A DNA stretch of 64,000 nt from Rhizobiaceae bacterium (GCA_019635775.1 JAHBYU010000011.1:1-64000), one strand, 5' to 3'; counted from the first letter of the stretch, positions 45,023 to 55,475 are shown. A program made the numbers and translations. Notes: generated from the letters alone by a model not told the origin.

Positions 45023-46579
45023 TCAGCCCGGTGCGTTGCTGGTCGTCGTATCGCCCGCGCTTGCCGCCCCCCAGGCCTTGAGCGCCTCGTCGAACACCTG
45101 GTCTCCGGGAACACCCTTCTCCATCGTGAACAGCGCACGCCGCCCCGACTTGTAGACCACAGGGATGTCGATCCAGCTTTGACGCCGCAGAAGCGTCAGG
45201 TTTGCGTCGGTCTCGGCCTTGCTGTCGTTCAAGGCAACGAGAAAGAAACCGTCGGCGATTTTCGCCGGAATGCCGATCAGCGGATTTCCGGCTTCCTGTT
45301 CCGATCCCTTCATGGCGACACGCAGGATGTTGTCGACACCGCCGCCCGGGAACCCTTCGGGCATCAGGAAAATCATCTCGATGATGTGGCTCGCGGGCAG
45401 CGACTCATCGGCGTTGCGCTTGATCGTCATGCGCAGTCTGACGTCCTTGCCGGGAATCGTTGCTTCAGCGCGGATCGCCGGCTCGGGCGGCAATCCGTTG
45501 CCAGGCGATTCCTGCACCAGCGACCACACCGTCTGGCCTGGTTCGGCCGAACCTTCGGATGCGCTGGTCCGCTCCTCGTAGAATATGGCCTTTTGGGCGA
45601 CAGCGACTGCGGGATCGGCGGTAGCGGCACCCGGTGTCGACTCGGTCGCCCCGGGTATTGCTTCCTGGCCGGCCGCCGTCGGATCCGACGACATCGGCGG
45701 AGTGGCTCCGGGGGGCTGCGTGAGGCCGGCAACAGAAGTGCCTTCGCCGACCGTAGTACCGCCACCGGCCGGTCCCGGATCTGTTTCTGTCCCCTCGGGG
45801 GTCAGCCGCTGAGTGAATTTCGGCGTCTCCGACGTCTCGACGGGAGGAGCCGCATCGTCACCGCCGTCTGCCGGAACAGGTGCGGTTGCATCCGTTTCAG
45901 CAGTCTCGGTTCCGCTGCCGTCCATACCGAACAGGCTGCCGAAGGCATCGCGATTGAGCCAGACGCCATAACCACCGCCAGCGACCACCGCCAGCAAAAC
46001 TGCGGCCACGAGCAAAGGACCGTAGCTCCGTTTCCGGGAAGGTTCGGCCTGCCGGCGCGCATATTGTTGCGGCGCATCAGGCGCTTCGAGACCCAGCGTT
46101 TCCGGCGGAGGCGGAGCCTTCCGGGTCGGTGGAGCAGCTTGCTGCCGGGGATTGGGTGGAGTTGCCTCGGTCTGTCGCGCGGGAGCCGGGGTCGCAGGGC
46201 GGGGCGGCGCTACAGCCGGACGCTGCGGTGCTGCTGTCGGCCTCGGTGACGCGGCGGCCGGCCTTGGAGATGCTGCGCTTGGCTTGGCTACGGGCCGATC
46301 AAGAACCTTCGGCTGAGGGTTCTTGAGCGAAGCAAAGACGTCTTCAAGCTCGGAAAGCGGGTCCGAGCTTGCCGCATATTCCTTTTCGATCTGGCGGATC
46401 GCATCCTCCAGCGCGCGACGCTGGCGATCCGCCACGCTGGGCGGCGGCGGTGGGTTTATCGCCGCGAGTTTTGCGGCAACGGTCTGGCGCGCCTTTTCAT
46501 AGACGCGCTGGCGGCTGGACGGCGTGGTTTCACCCATGCCATCAAGCGTCTTCTTCAAAACCGCTACGAAATCCGCCAT
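45023..46579 (-). CDS. membrane-anchored protein of unknown function with disordered linkers
   Basis: A 518-residue single-pass protein. The N-terminal 90 residues are helical and cytoplasmic. A Pro/Ala/Arg-rich linker (about 95-185) leads to one hydrophobic helix near 188-210, then a second low-complexity stretch rich in Gly, Thr, Pro and Ala (about 220-330). The C-terminal domain (about 335-500) has mixed beta content with L-R-M-T-I-K-R-N. I recognise no named domain; similar proteins stand beside purA in rhizobia. ATG 46579. Possibly an envelope tether. Confidence 0.72.
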   Translation of the reverse strand: MADFVAVLKKTLDGMGETTPSSRQRVYEKARQTVAAKLAAINPPPPPSVADRQRRALEDAIRQIEKEYAASSDPLSELEDVFASLKNPQPKVLDRPVAKPSAASPRPAAASPRPTAAPQRPAVAPPRPATPAPARQTEATPPNPRQQAAPPTRKAPPPPETLGLEAPDAPQQYARRQAEPSRKRSYGPLLVAAVLLAVVAGGGYGVWLNRDAFGSLFGMDGSGTETAETDATAPVPADGGDDAAPPVETSETPKFTQRLTPEGTETDPGPAGGGTTVGEGTSVAGLTQPPGATPPMSSDPTAAGQEAIPGATESTPGAATADPAVAVAQKAIFYEERTSASEGSAEPGQTVWSLVQESPGNGLPPEPAIRAEATIPGKDVRLRMTIKRNADESLPASHIIEMIFLMPEGFPGGGVDNILRVAMKGSEQEAGNPLIGIPAKIADGFFLVALNDSKAETDANLTLLRRQSWIDIPVVYKSGRRALFTMEKGVPGDQVFDEALKAWGAASAGDTTTSNAPG

Positions 46580-46656
46580 TCCACTAGACCTATAAAGCCG
46601 GCTTTTGCGATAATATGGTTAAGGTATTGGCCACATTATGCCGCAAAGCCAATTAA

Positions 46657-47952
<1,296 letters not shown>

Positions 47953-48147
47953 ATTTCTTTCCTTCAACCAAAACGCTGGTATGCACGCCTTCGCGCGGCG
48001 CAAGGCCTCTATAGCCGCAAGGCTTGCGTTGCGCGACATTTCTTTACCGCCACGCAGCGCTGAGGCACAACAAGTCGCGCCTGTGGCAGGGTTTACTTAC
48101 CCGGCCATGGGGAATAGGCACGGCCGATTTTCGAATCGGTCAACGCC

Positions 48148-49041
48148 ATGCACCGCACCGCATACACGCTTCTGTTCCTCACGGCGATCTTCTGGGGCGG
48201 TAATGTCGTCATCGGCAAGCTGGCGCTTGGCCATGTCTCGCCAATGGTCCTCAATGCCGCGCGTTGGAGCGTGGCGCTCGTCATCCTCTCGGCTACGGGC
48301 TGGCAGAGGTTTGCCCGCGACTGGACGCTGATCCGGCCCCGCTTTCTCTATCTGGTCCTGCTTGGCGCTATCGGCTTCAGCGGCTTCAACATCGCGATGT
48401 ATTCTGCCCTGGTCTACACATCTGGAATAAACGTCAGCATCGAGCAGGCCGGTGTTCCGCTGTTGATCCTGATCGCCAATTATGTGTTCTTCGGCCAGAA
48501 GGCGCCCTTGTTGCAGGTCACTGGTTTCGTCGTGTCCTGCATCGGCGTGGTGATCACGGCAAGCCACGGCGATATCGGGCGGCTTCTGTCCCTCGATCTC
48601 AACATGGGCGACCTGATGATGCTGGGGGGCATCGCCGCCTACGCCGCCTATGCGGTGGGTCTTCGGCTCAAGCCGAACGTACACTGGCAGAGCCTTATGA
48701 TCCCACTTCTGGCCGGCGCTACGCTGATATCGATCCCGACATTGTGGTTCGAGGCGGCAAACGGGCAGATGATCCTGCCTGACTCCCGCGGCTGGGCGGT
48801 CATCCTCTACGCCGTGATATTTCCATCGATACTCGGCCAGATATTCTTCGTCAGATCGGTCGAGCTGATCGGCGCGAACCGTGCCGGGCTGTTCGTCAAT
48901 CTGGTTCCGGTTTTCGGAATGCTGCTGTCCCTGCTGATCCTGCGCGAAGAATTCTACCTCTATCATGCCGTCGCCGCGGCGCTTGTGCTCGGCGGCATAT
49001 GGATCGCCGAGACAAGCGCGCTGAGGGCGAATCGAAGCTAG
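48148..49041 (+). CDS. DMT-superfamily (EamA) permease
   Basis: A 297-residue membrane protein with ten hydrophobic helices in two EamA repeats. N-terminal T-A-I-F-W-G-G-N-V-V-I-G-K and W-S-V-A-L in the first repeat, and P-S-I-L-G-Q-I-F-F and L-V-P-V-F-G-M-L in the second, are family motifs. Metabolite or amino-acid export is usual; the substrate is unknown. ATG 48148. Divergent from purA, and overlaps the FAH-family gene end by four bases. Confidence 0.92.
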   Translation: MHRTAYTLLFLTAIFWGGNVVIGKLALGHVSPMVLNAARWSVALVILSATGWQRFARDWTLIRPRFLYLVLLGAIGFSGFNIAMYSALVYTSGINVSIEQAGVPLLILIANYVFFGQKAPLLQVTGFVVSCIGVVITASHGDIGRLLSLDLNMGDLMMLGGIAAYAAYAVGLRLKPNVHWQSLMIPLLAGATLISIPTLWFEAANGQMILPDSRGWAVILYAVIFPSILGQIFFVRSVELIGANRAGLFVNLVPVFGMLLSLLILREEFYLYHAVAAALVLGGIWIAETSALRANRS

Positions 49042-50198
49042 ATCAGCCCTGCCTTCGCCAGATCTCGCATCAACTGGCCGGCCCCGTAGGTCCATGGCGC
49101 GCAGTCGGAGGACAGCCGGACGCGGTTGACCAGCGCACCGAGCTTCTCGGTCGAAATAGTCACGACATCGCCGATCTGATGGGTGAAACCCTTGCCCGCC
49201 TCGCCGCGGTCCTTTACCGGGGCGAACATCGTTCCAAGATAGAGAACGAAGCCCTCCGGGTATTGATGATGGGAGCCGATCGCGGAAGCGACCAGTTCTT
49301 CCGGAGAACGGCTGATCTCCGACATCGAGCTCGCCCCGTCGAGCACGAAACCGTCCTGTCCTTCGACCTTCAGGCTGACGACAGCCGACTCGACGTCAGA
49401 AAGCGAAAAGCCTGCATCGAACAGCCTGATGAACGGACCGAGCGACGCGGAGGCATTGTTGTCCTTCGCCTTGCCGAGCAGCAGGGCCGAGCGGCCTTCG
49501 ACATCACGCAGGTTCACGTCATTGCCCAATGTCGCCCCGACGATTTGTCCGCTGCTGGCCACCACGACAGCAACTTCCGGCTCGGGATTGTTCCAGGTCG
49601 AGATCGGATGGAGACCGACATCTGCGCCGAACCCGACAGAGGCCATCGGCTGGCACTTGGTGAAGATCTCCGCGTCGGGGCCGATCCCGACTTCTAGATA
49701 CTGGGACCAGACACCGCGTTCGATCAACTTCGCCTTGACCGCCATTGCCTCGTCGGACCCAGGCTTTAGCTTCGACAGGTCATGACCGATCAGCGAGGCG
49801 ATGTCGGCGCGAATCGCCTCGGCCTTTTCAGCCGAACCGCGCGCCTGTTCCTCGATCACACGCTCCAGAAGCGATACGACGAAGGTCACTCCTGCGGCCT
49901 TCACGGCCTGCAGGTCGATCGGCGAGACAAGGTAAGGCCTTGTCGTGTCACGGCTCGCAGACAAGCTGTTGGCGGCGATGTCCACCAGGGTGCCGAGAGG
50001 CTTTCCTTCAACCGACGCTATATAAGCGGCCGGGTCGGGTTTCTCGCAGACGTCACGCGATGTCGGCGCCGTTTTGGAAGTGATGTCGACCACCACCCCA
50101 TCCCGAACGGTGACGATTGCCGGGTGCGGCCAGCCATCCGCCATGGCACGCCCGAGAAAAATACCTTCCCCAGGCAATCTTGTTGCGTCTGTCGCCAT
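49038..50198 (-). CDS. fumarylacetoacetate-hydrolase-family protein
   Basis: A 386-residue FAH-superfamily enzyme. The C-terminal catalytic domain has V-G-I-G-P-D-A-E-I-F, the metal-site region N-N-P-E-P-E-V-A-V-V-V and N-D-V-N-L-R-D-V-E-G-R. The N-terminal half is longer than in short 2-keto-4-pentenoate hydratases and resembles keto-deoxy-arabinonate dehydratases of sugar catabolism. Reaction not fixed. ATG 50198 has GGAGGG upstream. Same strand as serA-serC, 85 bases downstream of serA, so it may be read through. Confidence 0.82.
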   Translation of the reverse strand: MATDATRLPGEGIFLGRAMADGWPHPAIVTVRDGVVVDITSKTAPTSRDVCEKPDPAAYIASVEGKPLGTLVDIAANSLSASRDTTRPYLVSPIDLQAVKAAGVTFVVSLLERVIEEQARGSAEKAEAIRADIASLIGHDLSKLKPGSDEAMAVKAKLIERGVWSQYLEVGIGPDAEIFTKCQPMASVGFGADVGLHPISTWNNPEPEVAVVVASSGQIVGATLGNDVNLRDVEGRSALLLGKAKDNNASASLGPFIRLFDAGFSLSDVESAVVSLKVEGQDGFVLDGASSMSEISRSPEELVASAIGSHHQYPEGFVLYLGTMFAPVKDRGEAGKGFTHQIGDVVTISTEKLGALVNRVRLSSDCAPWTYGAGQLMRDLAKAGLI

Positions 50199-50283
50199 GG
50201 CTTGGTCCCTCCGATTCAAGGCTTCCCGTGAAAGCAAGCTTGGAGGGTCGGGTCAAGCACCTCCTGCCCGACCAGCCACATCT

Positions 50284-51879
50284 TCACGCCCCGATGTCGA
50301 ACCGCAGCCTCTTAGCCGAGGCGATCGCGTCATGGGCTCGGACCTGTTTCAGGACGTCCTCGGGGAACGGTGCATCGAGGTAGAGCAGCGCGATTGCATC
50401 GCCACCGGGACGATTGCGCCCAAGCTGGAAGTTCGCGATGTTGACCCCGTTCTGGCCGCAAACGGTTCCCAGAAGGCCGATGATGCCCGGCGCGTCAGCG
50501 TTGGTCGTATAAAGCATGTGCTCCCCGACCTCGGCATCGAGATTGATACCCTTGATCTGGATAAAGCGCGGCTTGCCGTCCGAGAAGCAGGTACCAGCAA
50601 TCGTGCGGGTCATGGAGGGCGTCGTCACCTTGAGCAGGATATAGCCGTCGAAGACGCCGGACTTGTCGCGCTTTACCTCGGAGACGATGACGCCGCGCTC
50701 CTTGGTCATGATCGGTGCGGACACCATGTTGACGTCGGCCACCTGCGGCCGGATCAGCCCCGCGAGTGCCGCGCTGATCAAGGCGCGCGTGTTCATCTGC
50801 GCGGTCGCCCCGTCGAAGACGATTTCGACCTCCTTGATCGGCTCCTCGGTGACCTGACCAACAAACGCACCCAACACTTCGGCGAGCTTTACGAAGGGCT
50901 TGAGACGGGGAGCTTCCTCCGCCGTGATCGCGGGCATGTTGATGGCGTTGGAGACGGCGCCCTTCATCAGATAGTCCGACATCTGCTCGGCGATCTGGAG
51001 CGCCACGTTTTCCTGCGCCTCTGTGGTTGCCGCGCCCAGATGCGGCGTTGCCACGACATTCTCCAGCTCGAAGAATGGGCTTTCCTTCGCCGGTTCGACC
51101 TCGAAAACATCGAGCGCGGCGCCGGCGACCTTGCCCTCCTTCAACGCCGCGACGAGATCAGCCTCTACAATCAGACCACCTCGCGCGCAGTTGATGATGT
51201 AGACACCCTTCTTCATCTTCGCGATCGTGTCCGCGTGGATGATGTTCTTGGTCTTCTCCGTCATCGGCGTGTGCAGCGTGATGAAGTCTGCGCGCGCAAG
51301 GAGTTCATCCAGTTCCACTTTCTCGACGCCGAGTTCGGAGGCACGCGCCTCCGAAAGAAACGGATCGAAGGCGATGACATGCATCTTCAATCCAACGCCA
51401 CGCGTCGCCACGATCGAGCCGATATTGCCGCAACCGATGATACCCAGCGTTTTGCCGGTGATCTCGGTTCCCATGAAGCGGTTCTTCTCCCACTTGCCCG
51501 CCTTGGTCGAGGCATTCGCTTCGGGCAGTTGCCGGGCAAGCGCGAACATCATCGCGACGGCATGCTCGGCTGTCGTGATCGAATTGCCGAAAGGCGTGTT
51601 CATCACGATGATGCCCTTGCGCGACGCGGCCGGTATGTCGACGTTGTCGACGCCGATGCCGGCGCGGCCGATCACCTTCAGATTGGTCGCAGCCGCAATC
51701 AGCTTCTCTGTCACCTTGGTGGCCGAGCGGATGGCAAGCCCGTCATATTGGCCGATAATGGAGATCAGCTTTTCCTTGTCCGGGCCGACCTCGGGCAGAT
51801 AGTCGACTTCTACGCCGCGGTCCTTGAATATCTGGACCGCCGTCGGGGAAAGCTTGTCGGAAACGAGTACGCGGGGCAT
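50284..51879 (-). CDS. serA: D-3-phosphoglycerate dehydrogenase
   Basis: A 531-residue long-type SerA. The catalytic/NAD domain has G-R-A-G-I-G-V-D-N-V-D, the Rossmann motif G-I-I-G-C-G-N-I-G-S and catalytic His in T-P-H-L-G-A-A-T. An intervening ASB domain (about 315-450) precedes the C-terminal ACT domain (about 455-531: M-L-Y-T-T-N-A-D-A-P-G-I-I-G), which usually gives serine feedback. First committed step of serine synthesis. ATG 51879, 66 bases after serC stop on the same strand; one transcript from the serC promoter is likely. Confidence 0.96.
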   Translation of the reverse strand: MPRVLVSDKLSPTAVQIFKDRGVEVDYLPEVGPDKEKLISIIGQYDGLAIRSATKVTEKLIAAATNLKVIGRAGIGVDNVDIPAASRKGIIVMNTPFGNSITTAEHAVAMMFALARQLPEANASTKAGKWEKNRFMGTEITGKTLGIIGCGNIGSIVATRGVGLKMHVIAFDPFLSEARASELGVEKVELDELLARADFITLHTPMTEKTKNIIHADTIAKMKKGVYIINCARGGLIVEADLVAALKEGKVAGAALDVFEVEPAKESPFFELENVVATPHLGAATTEAQENVALQIAEQMSDYLMKGAVSNAINMPAITAEEAPRLKPFVKLAEVLGAFVGQVTEEPIKEVEIVFDGATAQMNTRALISAALAGLIRPQVADVNMVSAPIMTKERGVIVSEVKRDKSGVFDGYILLKVTTPSMTRTIAGTCFSDGKPRFIQIKGINLDAEVGEHMLYTTNADAPGIIGLLGTVCGQNGVNIANFQLGRNRPGGDAIALLYLDAPFPEDVLKQVRAHDAIASAKRLRFDIGA

Positions 51880-51945
51880 GGCTTGATATCCTTGCTTTGC
51901 TGCACGTAGCAGCCGGATCGAAATTGAGTGGAAGTTGCGGCCAGG

Positions 51946-53121
51946 CTAGGCAGCGGCCTTGAGCGTCGCCTTCTGTGTGGCAAACGCCCAGTCGAGCCAG
52001 GCCAGAAGAGCCTCGACATCCGCCGTCTCGACGGTTGCGCCACACCAGATACGAAGTCCGGGCGGTGCGTCGCGATATCCTGCGATATCGAAGGCCACCT
52101 TCTCGGCTTCGAGCAGCGCAACGAATCCCTTCACAAAAGCCTGCTGACCTGCGTCATCGAGGCTGGCGACCGCAGGATCTGCAAAGCGGATGCAAACGGA
52201 GGTGTTCGAGCGCGTGTCTTCTGCAGTGGCGAGGAATTCGACAGCGGTCGTCCGCGCCACCCAGTCGGAGATGGCCTTCGTGTTGGCGTTGGCACGCGCC
52301 ACGAGCGCATCCAGTCCACCGATCGACTTCGCCCACTCCAAGGCGTCGATGTAGTCCTCTACGCAAAGCATGGACGGCGTGTTGATGGTTTCTCCTTTGA
52401 AGATTCCCGCGATCAGCTTGCCATTGGACGTGAGGCGGAAAATCTTCGGCAGCGGCCAGGCAGGCTTGTAGGTCTCCAGCCGCTCGACAGCGCGCGGGCT
52501 GAGGATCAGCATGCCGTGCGCACCCTCCCCTCCCAGCGCCTTCTGCCAGGAGAACGTCACGACGTCGAGCTTGGTGAAGTCGAGTTCCTGGGCGAAAGCG
52601 GCCGACGTGGCATCGCAGATCGTGAGGCCCTTGCGGTCGGCGGGAATGAAATCGGCGTTGGGCACCCTTACGCCGGAAGTGGTGCCGTTCCAGGTAAACA
52701 CCACGTCGCGGTCAAAATCGATCGCGCCAAGGTCCGGCAGTTCCCCATAGGGTGCCTTCAGGATACGAACATCGGAAAGCTTCAGCTGCTTGACCACGTC
52801 GGTGACCCAGCCTTCACCGAAACTTTCCCAGGCGACCATGTCGACGCCGCGCTCACCCAGAAGGGACCAGAGGGCCATCTCGACAGCACCCGTATCCGAA
52901 GCTGGAACGATGCCGATGCGGTAGTCCGCGGGAACCCGAAGCACATCTCGGGTCAGGTTTATCGCCTGTTCGAGCTTGGTCTTGCCGATCCTGGCGCGGT
53001 GCGAGCGGCCGAGCGCAGCGTCCTTGAGAGCGTCCGGCGACCAGCCGGGACGTTTCGCGCAGGGTCCTGATGAAAAATTGGGATTTGCCGGACGGAGTCC
53101 GGGCTGGGTAATGCTTGTCAT
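51946..53121 (-). CDS. serC: phosphoserine aminotransferase
   Basis: A 391-residue PLP enzyme of the alphaproteobacterial SerC type. The N terminus has [11 protein letters not shown], and the PLP-lysine segment is [14 protein letters not shown]. It makes phosphoserine from phosphohydroxypyruvate, the product of SerA. ATG 53121 follows GGAAGG, which sits in the loop of the leader hairpin. The upstream in-frame extension to 53181 runs through the leader and is rejected. Confidence 0.96.
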   Translation of the reverse strand: MTSITQPGLRPANPNFSSGPCAKRPGWSPDALKDAALGRSHRARIGKTKLEQAINLTRDVLRVPADYRIGIVPASDTGAVEMALWSLLGERGVDMVAWESFGEGWVTDVVKQLKLSDVRILKAPYGELPDLGAIDFDRDVVFTWNGTTSGVRVPNADFIPADRKGLTICDATSAAFAQELDFTKLDVVTFSWQKALGGEGAHGMLILSPRAVERLETYKPAWPLPKIFRLTSNGKLIAGIFKGETINTPSMLCVEDYIDALEWAKSIGGLDALVARANANTKAISDWVARTTAVEFLATAEDTRSNTSVCIRFADPAVASLDDAGQQAFVKGFVALLEAEKVAFDIAGYRDAPPGLRIWCGATVETADVEALLAWLDWAFATQKATLKAAA

Positions 53122-53126
53122 CGTGG

Positions 53127-53172
53127 CTATCCTTCCAGATAGAAAGCCCCTCGTTGGGGAGGGGTGTCCCAC
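53127..53172 (-). ncRNA. serC leader RNA (two hairpins over the ribosome-binding site)
   Basis: Minus strand: first hairpin CCCCTC/GAGGGG (53147-53164), then CTATC/GATAG (53127-53142) whose loop is TGGAAG, exposing or hiding the serC Shine-Dalgarno. This matches my memory of the published alphaproteobacterial serC motif; a covariance search was not possible. The 5' end is set from the promoter. Confidence 0.65.
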
Positions 53173-53177
53173 GGCGG

Positions 53178-53206
53178 GCATTATTCCCGCGACCGACCGG
53201 CGTCAA
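53178..53206 (-). promoter_or_regulatory. sigma-70-type promoter for serC
   Basis: On the minus strand TTGACG (53206-53201) and TAATGC (53183-53178) are spaced by 17 bases, which would start transcription just before the serC leader hairpins. Confidence 0.5.
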
Positions 53207-53240
53207 GACAAATTGTTGCGTCGAGGATTACCCTGTTCTC

Positions 53241-53271
53241 AAAAATGCAAGAGGCGGGACAAGCCCGCCTC
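53241..53271 (-). terminator. terminator after the first Omp barrel gene
   Basis: Minus strand: perfect 8-bp stem GAGGCGGG/CCCGCCTC (53251-53271) with a 5-nt loop, then TTGCATTTTT. It separates the barrel gene from serC. Confidence 0.75.
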
Positions 53272-53297
53272 GGAAATTCCAAAGGTTAAAGTGACGG

Positions 53298-54122
53298 CTA
53301 CCAAAGCTCGTAGCGAAGTCCAAGCTTGACCTCGTGAGTATCGAGATTGCCGTTCACGCCGCTGCCGAAATCCCCATCCCAGCCAAACATGTCGCCGCCG
53401 TCGATGCTGCGATACTTATAGCCGACATCAAGCTTCAGGTTCTTGTTGATGTCGTATGCGAAACCCGCCATCAGTGCGTAGGTGAGATGCCAGCCGTCCT
53501 CGCCGGAATGCGAAGTGCTGCCGACGGGAAGCAGCGAAGCGCAGGTGTCCGCCCCGCCGTCCACGCAATAGGTCGTATCGTCTAGATTCTGCCAGCGAAC
53601 AAGCGAGTAGCCGATGCCCGCGCCGACATAGGGCGTGAAGCCCACATAGGTTCCGAGGTCCACATAGCCGTTGGCCATGACGCCGATGGCGGAAACTTCG
53701 GAGCTGTTCGATGAACGGCAGGTTGTGTCGTCATCTGCCAGGCCCGGGCAGGTCTCGTCGCTGGTCGTCGAGCCGCTGAAGCCGGCACGGTAGCCCTCCA
53801 CTGTCGCGTCCGCGCGCAGGAAGTCCGTGAAACGATAGCCAAAGCCTCCGCCCCAGGAAAAGTCAGGGTCCAGTTCCGACGAACTGAAGGAGGCCGCCGA
53901 ATAGGAAGGAACCGCCGGGTCGTAGATGGAATAGTCGACCCCACCGACGTTGCTGGAAAAGATGTAGCCGACGTCGCCGCGAAGGTACCAGCCGTTGCCG
54001 ACCTCGACCGGAACGAACTCAGGCGCCTCTTCCACGAAAATGGGCGGGTCGTAGTCGGCGGCATTGGCGGCAAGCGGCGAAAGGGCCGCAAGAGACAGCA
54101 AGATACGCAGTGACATTTTCAT
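53298..54122 (-). CDS. Omp25/31-like outer-membrane beta-barrel protein
   Basis: A 274-residue OmpA-like barrel. The signal peptide ends A-N-A-A-D near residue 21. Next come P-I-F-V-E-E and G-W-Y-L-R-G-D-V-G-Y, a fingerprint of the Brucella/rhizobial Omp25/31 group. Strands recur as F-S-W-G-G-G-F-G-Y-R-F and P-Y-V-G-A-G-I-G-Y, and the protein ends K-L-G-L-R-Y-E-L-W, a terminal strand with aromatic end. Four cysteines in two acidic/polar loops are unusual for the group. ATG 54122. Behind a CtrA box; paralogue of the next gene. Confidence 0.9.
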   Translation of the reverse strand: MKMSLRILLSLAALSPLAANAADYDPPIFVEEAPEFVPVEVGNGWYLRGDVGYIFSSNVGGVDYSIYDPAVPSYSAASFSSSELDPDFSWGGGFGYRFTDFLRADATVEGYRAGFSGSTTSDETCPGLADDDTTCRSSNSSEVSAIGVMANGYVDLGTYVGFTPYVGAGIGYSLVRWQNLDDTTYCVDGGADTCASLLPVGSTSHSGEDGWHLTYALMAGFAYDINKNLKLDVGYKYRSIDGGDMFGWDGDFGSGVNGNLDTHEVKLGLRYELW

Positions 54123-54182
54123 CGCGCGGGCTCCCGAATAGCGGCGGACACGACATATGCCTGTCCGTTCGAGAGAGCATTG

Positions 54183-54210
54183 TTAACCATAGAGGTTAAA
54201 TGCAGGTTAA
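54183..54210. promoter_or_regulatory. CtrA-type boxes upstream of the 53298-54122 barrel gene
   Basis: TTAA (54196-54199), seven bases, TTAA (54207-54210) is an exact CtrA full site. A third TTAA lies at 54183-54186, nine bases from the first. The full site is 74-88 bp upstream of the gene start. Confidence 0.6.
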
Positions 54211-54285
54211 CCATAGATCTCACGAATATCCAATAAATTCAGTTATTTAAGATGCATTGACTTTTGCCGCAAATTCAGTCCGGGC

Positions 54286-54311
54286 AAAAGAAAGGCCCCG
54301 TTGCCGGGGCC
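54286..54311 (-). terminator. terminator after the second Omp barrel gene
   Basis: Minus strand: 7-bp stem GGCCCCG/CGGGGCC with a 4-nt loop followed by TTTCTTTT. It lies 26 bases after the stop of the 54338-55108 gene. Confidence 0.85.
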
Positions 54312-54337
54312 GTTCTTCGAAAGACGATTTGTTTCGA

Positions 54338-55108
54338 CTAGTTCAGCGCGTAGCGAATGCCGAGCTTGAAGTCATGCGAGTAGATGTCGTTGAATTTCAC
54401 CCCGGTGTTGTCGGGGTTGTTTAGAGGATCGACGTTGGTCAGCCTGCCGGTTCTCGCATCGCCGAGGGACATGAAGCTGTAGCCGAGGTCGAGCGTCATG
54501 CGCTCCGTGGCCTGGAAGCCCACGCCGGTATGAAGGGCCCAGGCGAAATTCCATTGGGAATCATCATCCGCATAGGCGAGGCCGTTGTTCTGGGGATTGA
54601 CGTCCGTGAAGTGCGATATCGTGTTGTAGGATCCACCGATACCGGCGCCGACATAGGGCGTGATTCCAGAAAACGTACCGAAGTCATAATAGCCATTGGC
54701 CATGAAGACGAGTTCTGACTTCTTGCCGGTATACTGGTTGCTGTAGACTGGATCGTCTTCGGCGAATTCAACCCAGTCCAGCGCACTGAAATCAGACTTG
54801 CCGCGCCACTGAACCGTCACGTCGCCGCGGAAATAGTCGTTGAATTCGTAGCCAAGTCCGACGCTGAACGTTGGGGCTGCCGAGAAGCCGCCGCTGTCGA
54901 GCCATCCGAAGGCGAAAGGCTGCGAGAACAGGTCGGACTCGAGGCCGTCATAATACTGGTTGCTCATTCCGATATCGCCGCGAATGTACCAGCCGCCCAC
55001 GACGACAGGCACAATCACCGGTTCCTCGATGAGGTCGGCGGAATAGGCAGGAACGGCTGCGCCGGCCGCGAATACGGCAAAGAATGCGCCCTTTACGAAT
55101 CGATACAT
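54338..55108 (-). CDS. Omp25/31-like outer-membrane beta-barrel protein (paralogue)
   Basis: A 256-residue barrel of the same group as its neighbour. The signal peptide ends A-Y-S-A-D near residue 23, followed by G-G-W-Y-I-R-G-D-I-G-M. Internal strands include V-G-L-G-Y-E-F-N-D-Y-F-R-G-D and P-Y-V-G-A-G-I-G-G, with C-terminal K-L-G-I-R-Y-A-L-N. It lacks the loop cysteines of its paralogue. ATG 55108 has AGGGG nine bases upstream; an in-frame extension to a TTG at 55174 would cover the CtrA-box region and is rejected. Confidence 0.9.
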   Translation of the reverse strand: MYRFVKGAFFAVFAAGAAVPAYSADLIEEPVIVPVVVGGWYIRGDIGMSNQYYDGLESDLFSQPFAFGWLDSGGFSAAPTFSVGLGYEFNDYFRGDVTVQWRGKSDFSALDWVEFAEDDPVYSNQYTGKKSELVFMANGYYDFGTFSGITPYVGAGIGGSYNTISHFTDVNPQNNGLAYADDDSQWNFAWALHTGVGFQATERMTLDLGYSFMSLGDARTGRLTNVDPLNNPDNTGVKFNDIYSHDFKLGIRYALN

Positions 55109-55177
55109 GCTGGTCACCCCTGGTCTCTCGGGCGGCGCCCGAATTCGAACTTCGTTAGGGATAATGAATTGCAAAGG

Positions 55178-55205
55178 TTAAACCCTGCTTAACCGTACCG
55201 ATTAA
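55178..55205. promoter_or_regulatory. CtrA-type boxes upstream of the 54338-55108 barrel gene
   Basis: TTAA (55178-55181), seven bases, TTAA (55189-55192) is an exact CtrA full site. A third TTAA is at 55202-55205, nine bases on. The full site is 70-84 bp upstream of the start, almost the same placement as for the paralogue. Confidence 0.6.
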
Positions 55206-55312
55206 CCATGCTCGCGAGCCCACGGGCACGTCGCATTCCTTTTTGGGTGGATATGCAGGCATCGCATAATGCAATTTCGATGGCGGTTGCGCGCCTGGCC
55301 GCCTATATTGGT

Positions 55313-55475
55313 CTTGGCGGTCTGCGCTTCCCGGCAGAAGAGACATATCCCCGGGGCCTTATTGATCCCTAGGGAGCTGTCCCTGGCCGAGCTCGTGGGT
55401 TCGGACACACGGCGCCCACCTACTTTGTAGGTTCCCGGGATCGACTTGTTCACCGGTTGTGTGGATCGCCACTAT
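55313..55475 (+). ncRNA. ssrS: 6S RNA
   Basis: About 160 nt directly upstream of the 5-formyl-THF cyclo-ligase gene, the classic ssrS position. The ends pair (GGCGGTC at 55316-55322 with GATCGCC at 55464-55470, one G-U). Inner pairing CCCCGGG/CCCGGGA-type stems flank a large open centre, as expected for the promoter-mimic bubble. A -10-like CTATAT lies at 55303-55308. 6S RNA binds sigma-70 RNA polymerase in stationary phase. Ends are estimates. Confidence 0.72.

Noticed and set aside
44984-46249. 421-codon frame opposite the membrane-anchored unknown
   Set aside because: Arg/Gly/Cys-rich with no domain; the minus-strand protein has coherent helix and linker architecture.
50247-50272. GTCGGG/CCCGAC hairpin between serA and the FAH-family gene
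   Set aside because: No U-tract and a long loop; not convincing as a terminator.
50074-51909. 611-codon open frame antisense to serA
   Set aside because: Composition is that of a codon-position shadow; serA on the other strand has every catalytic motif.
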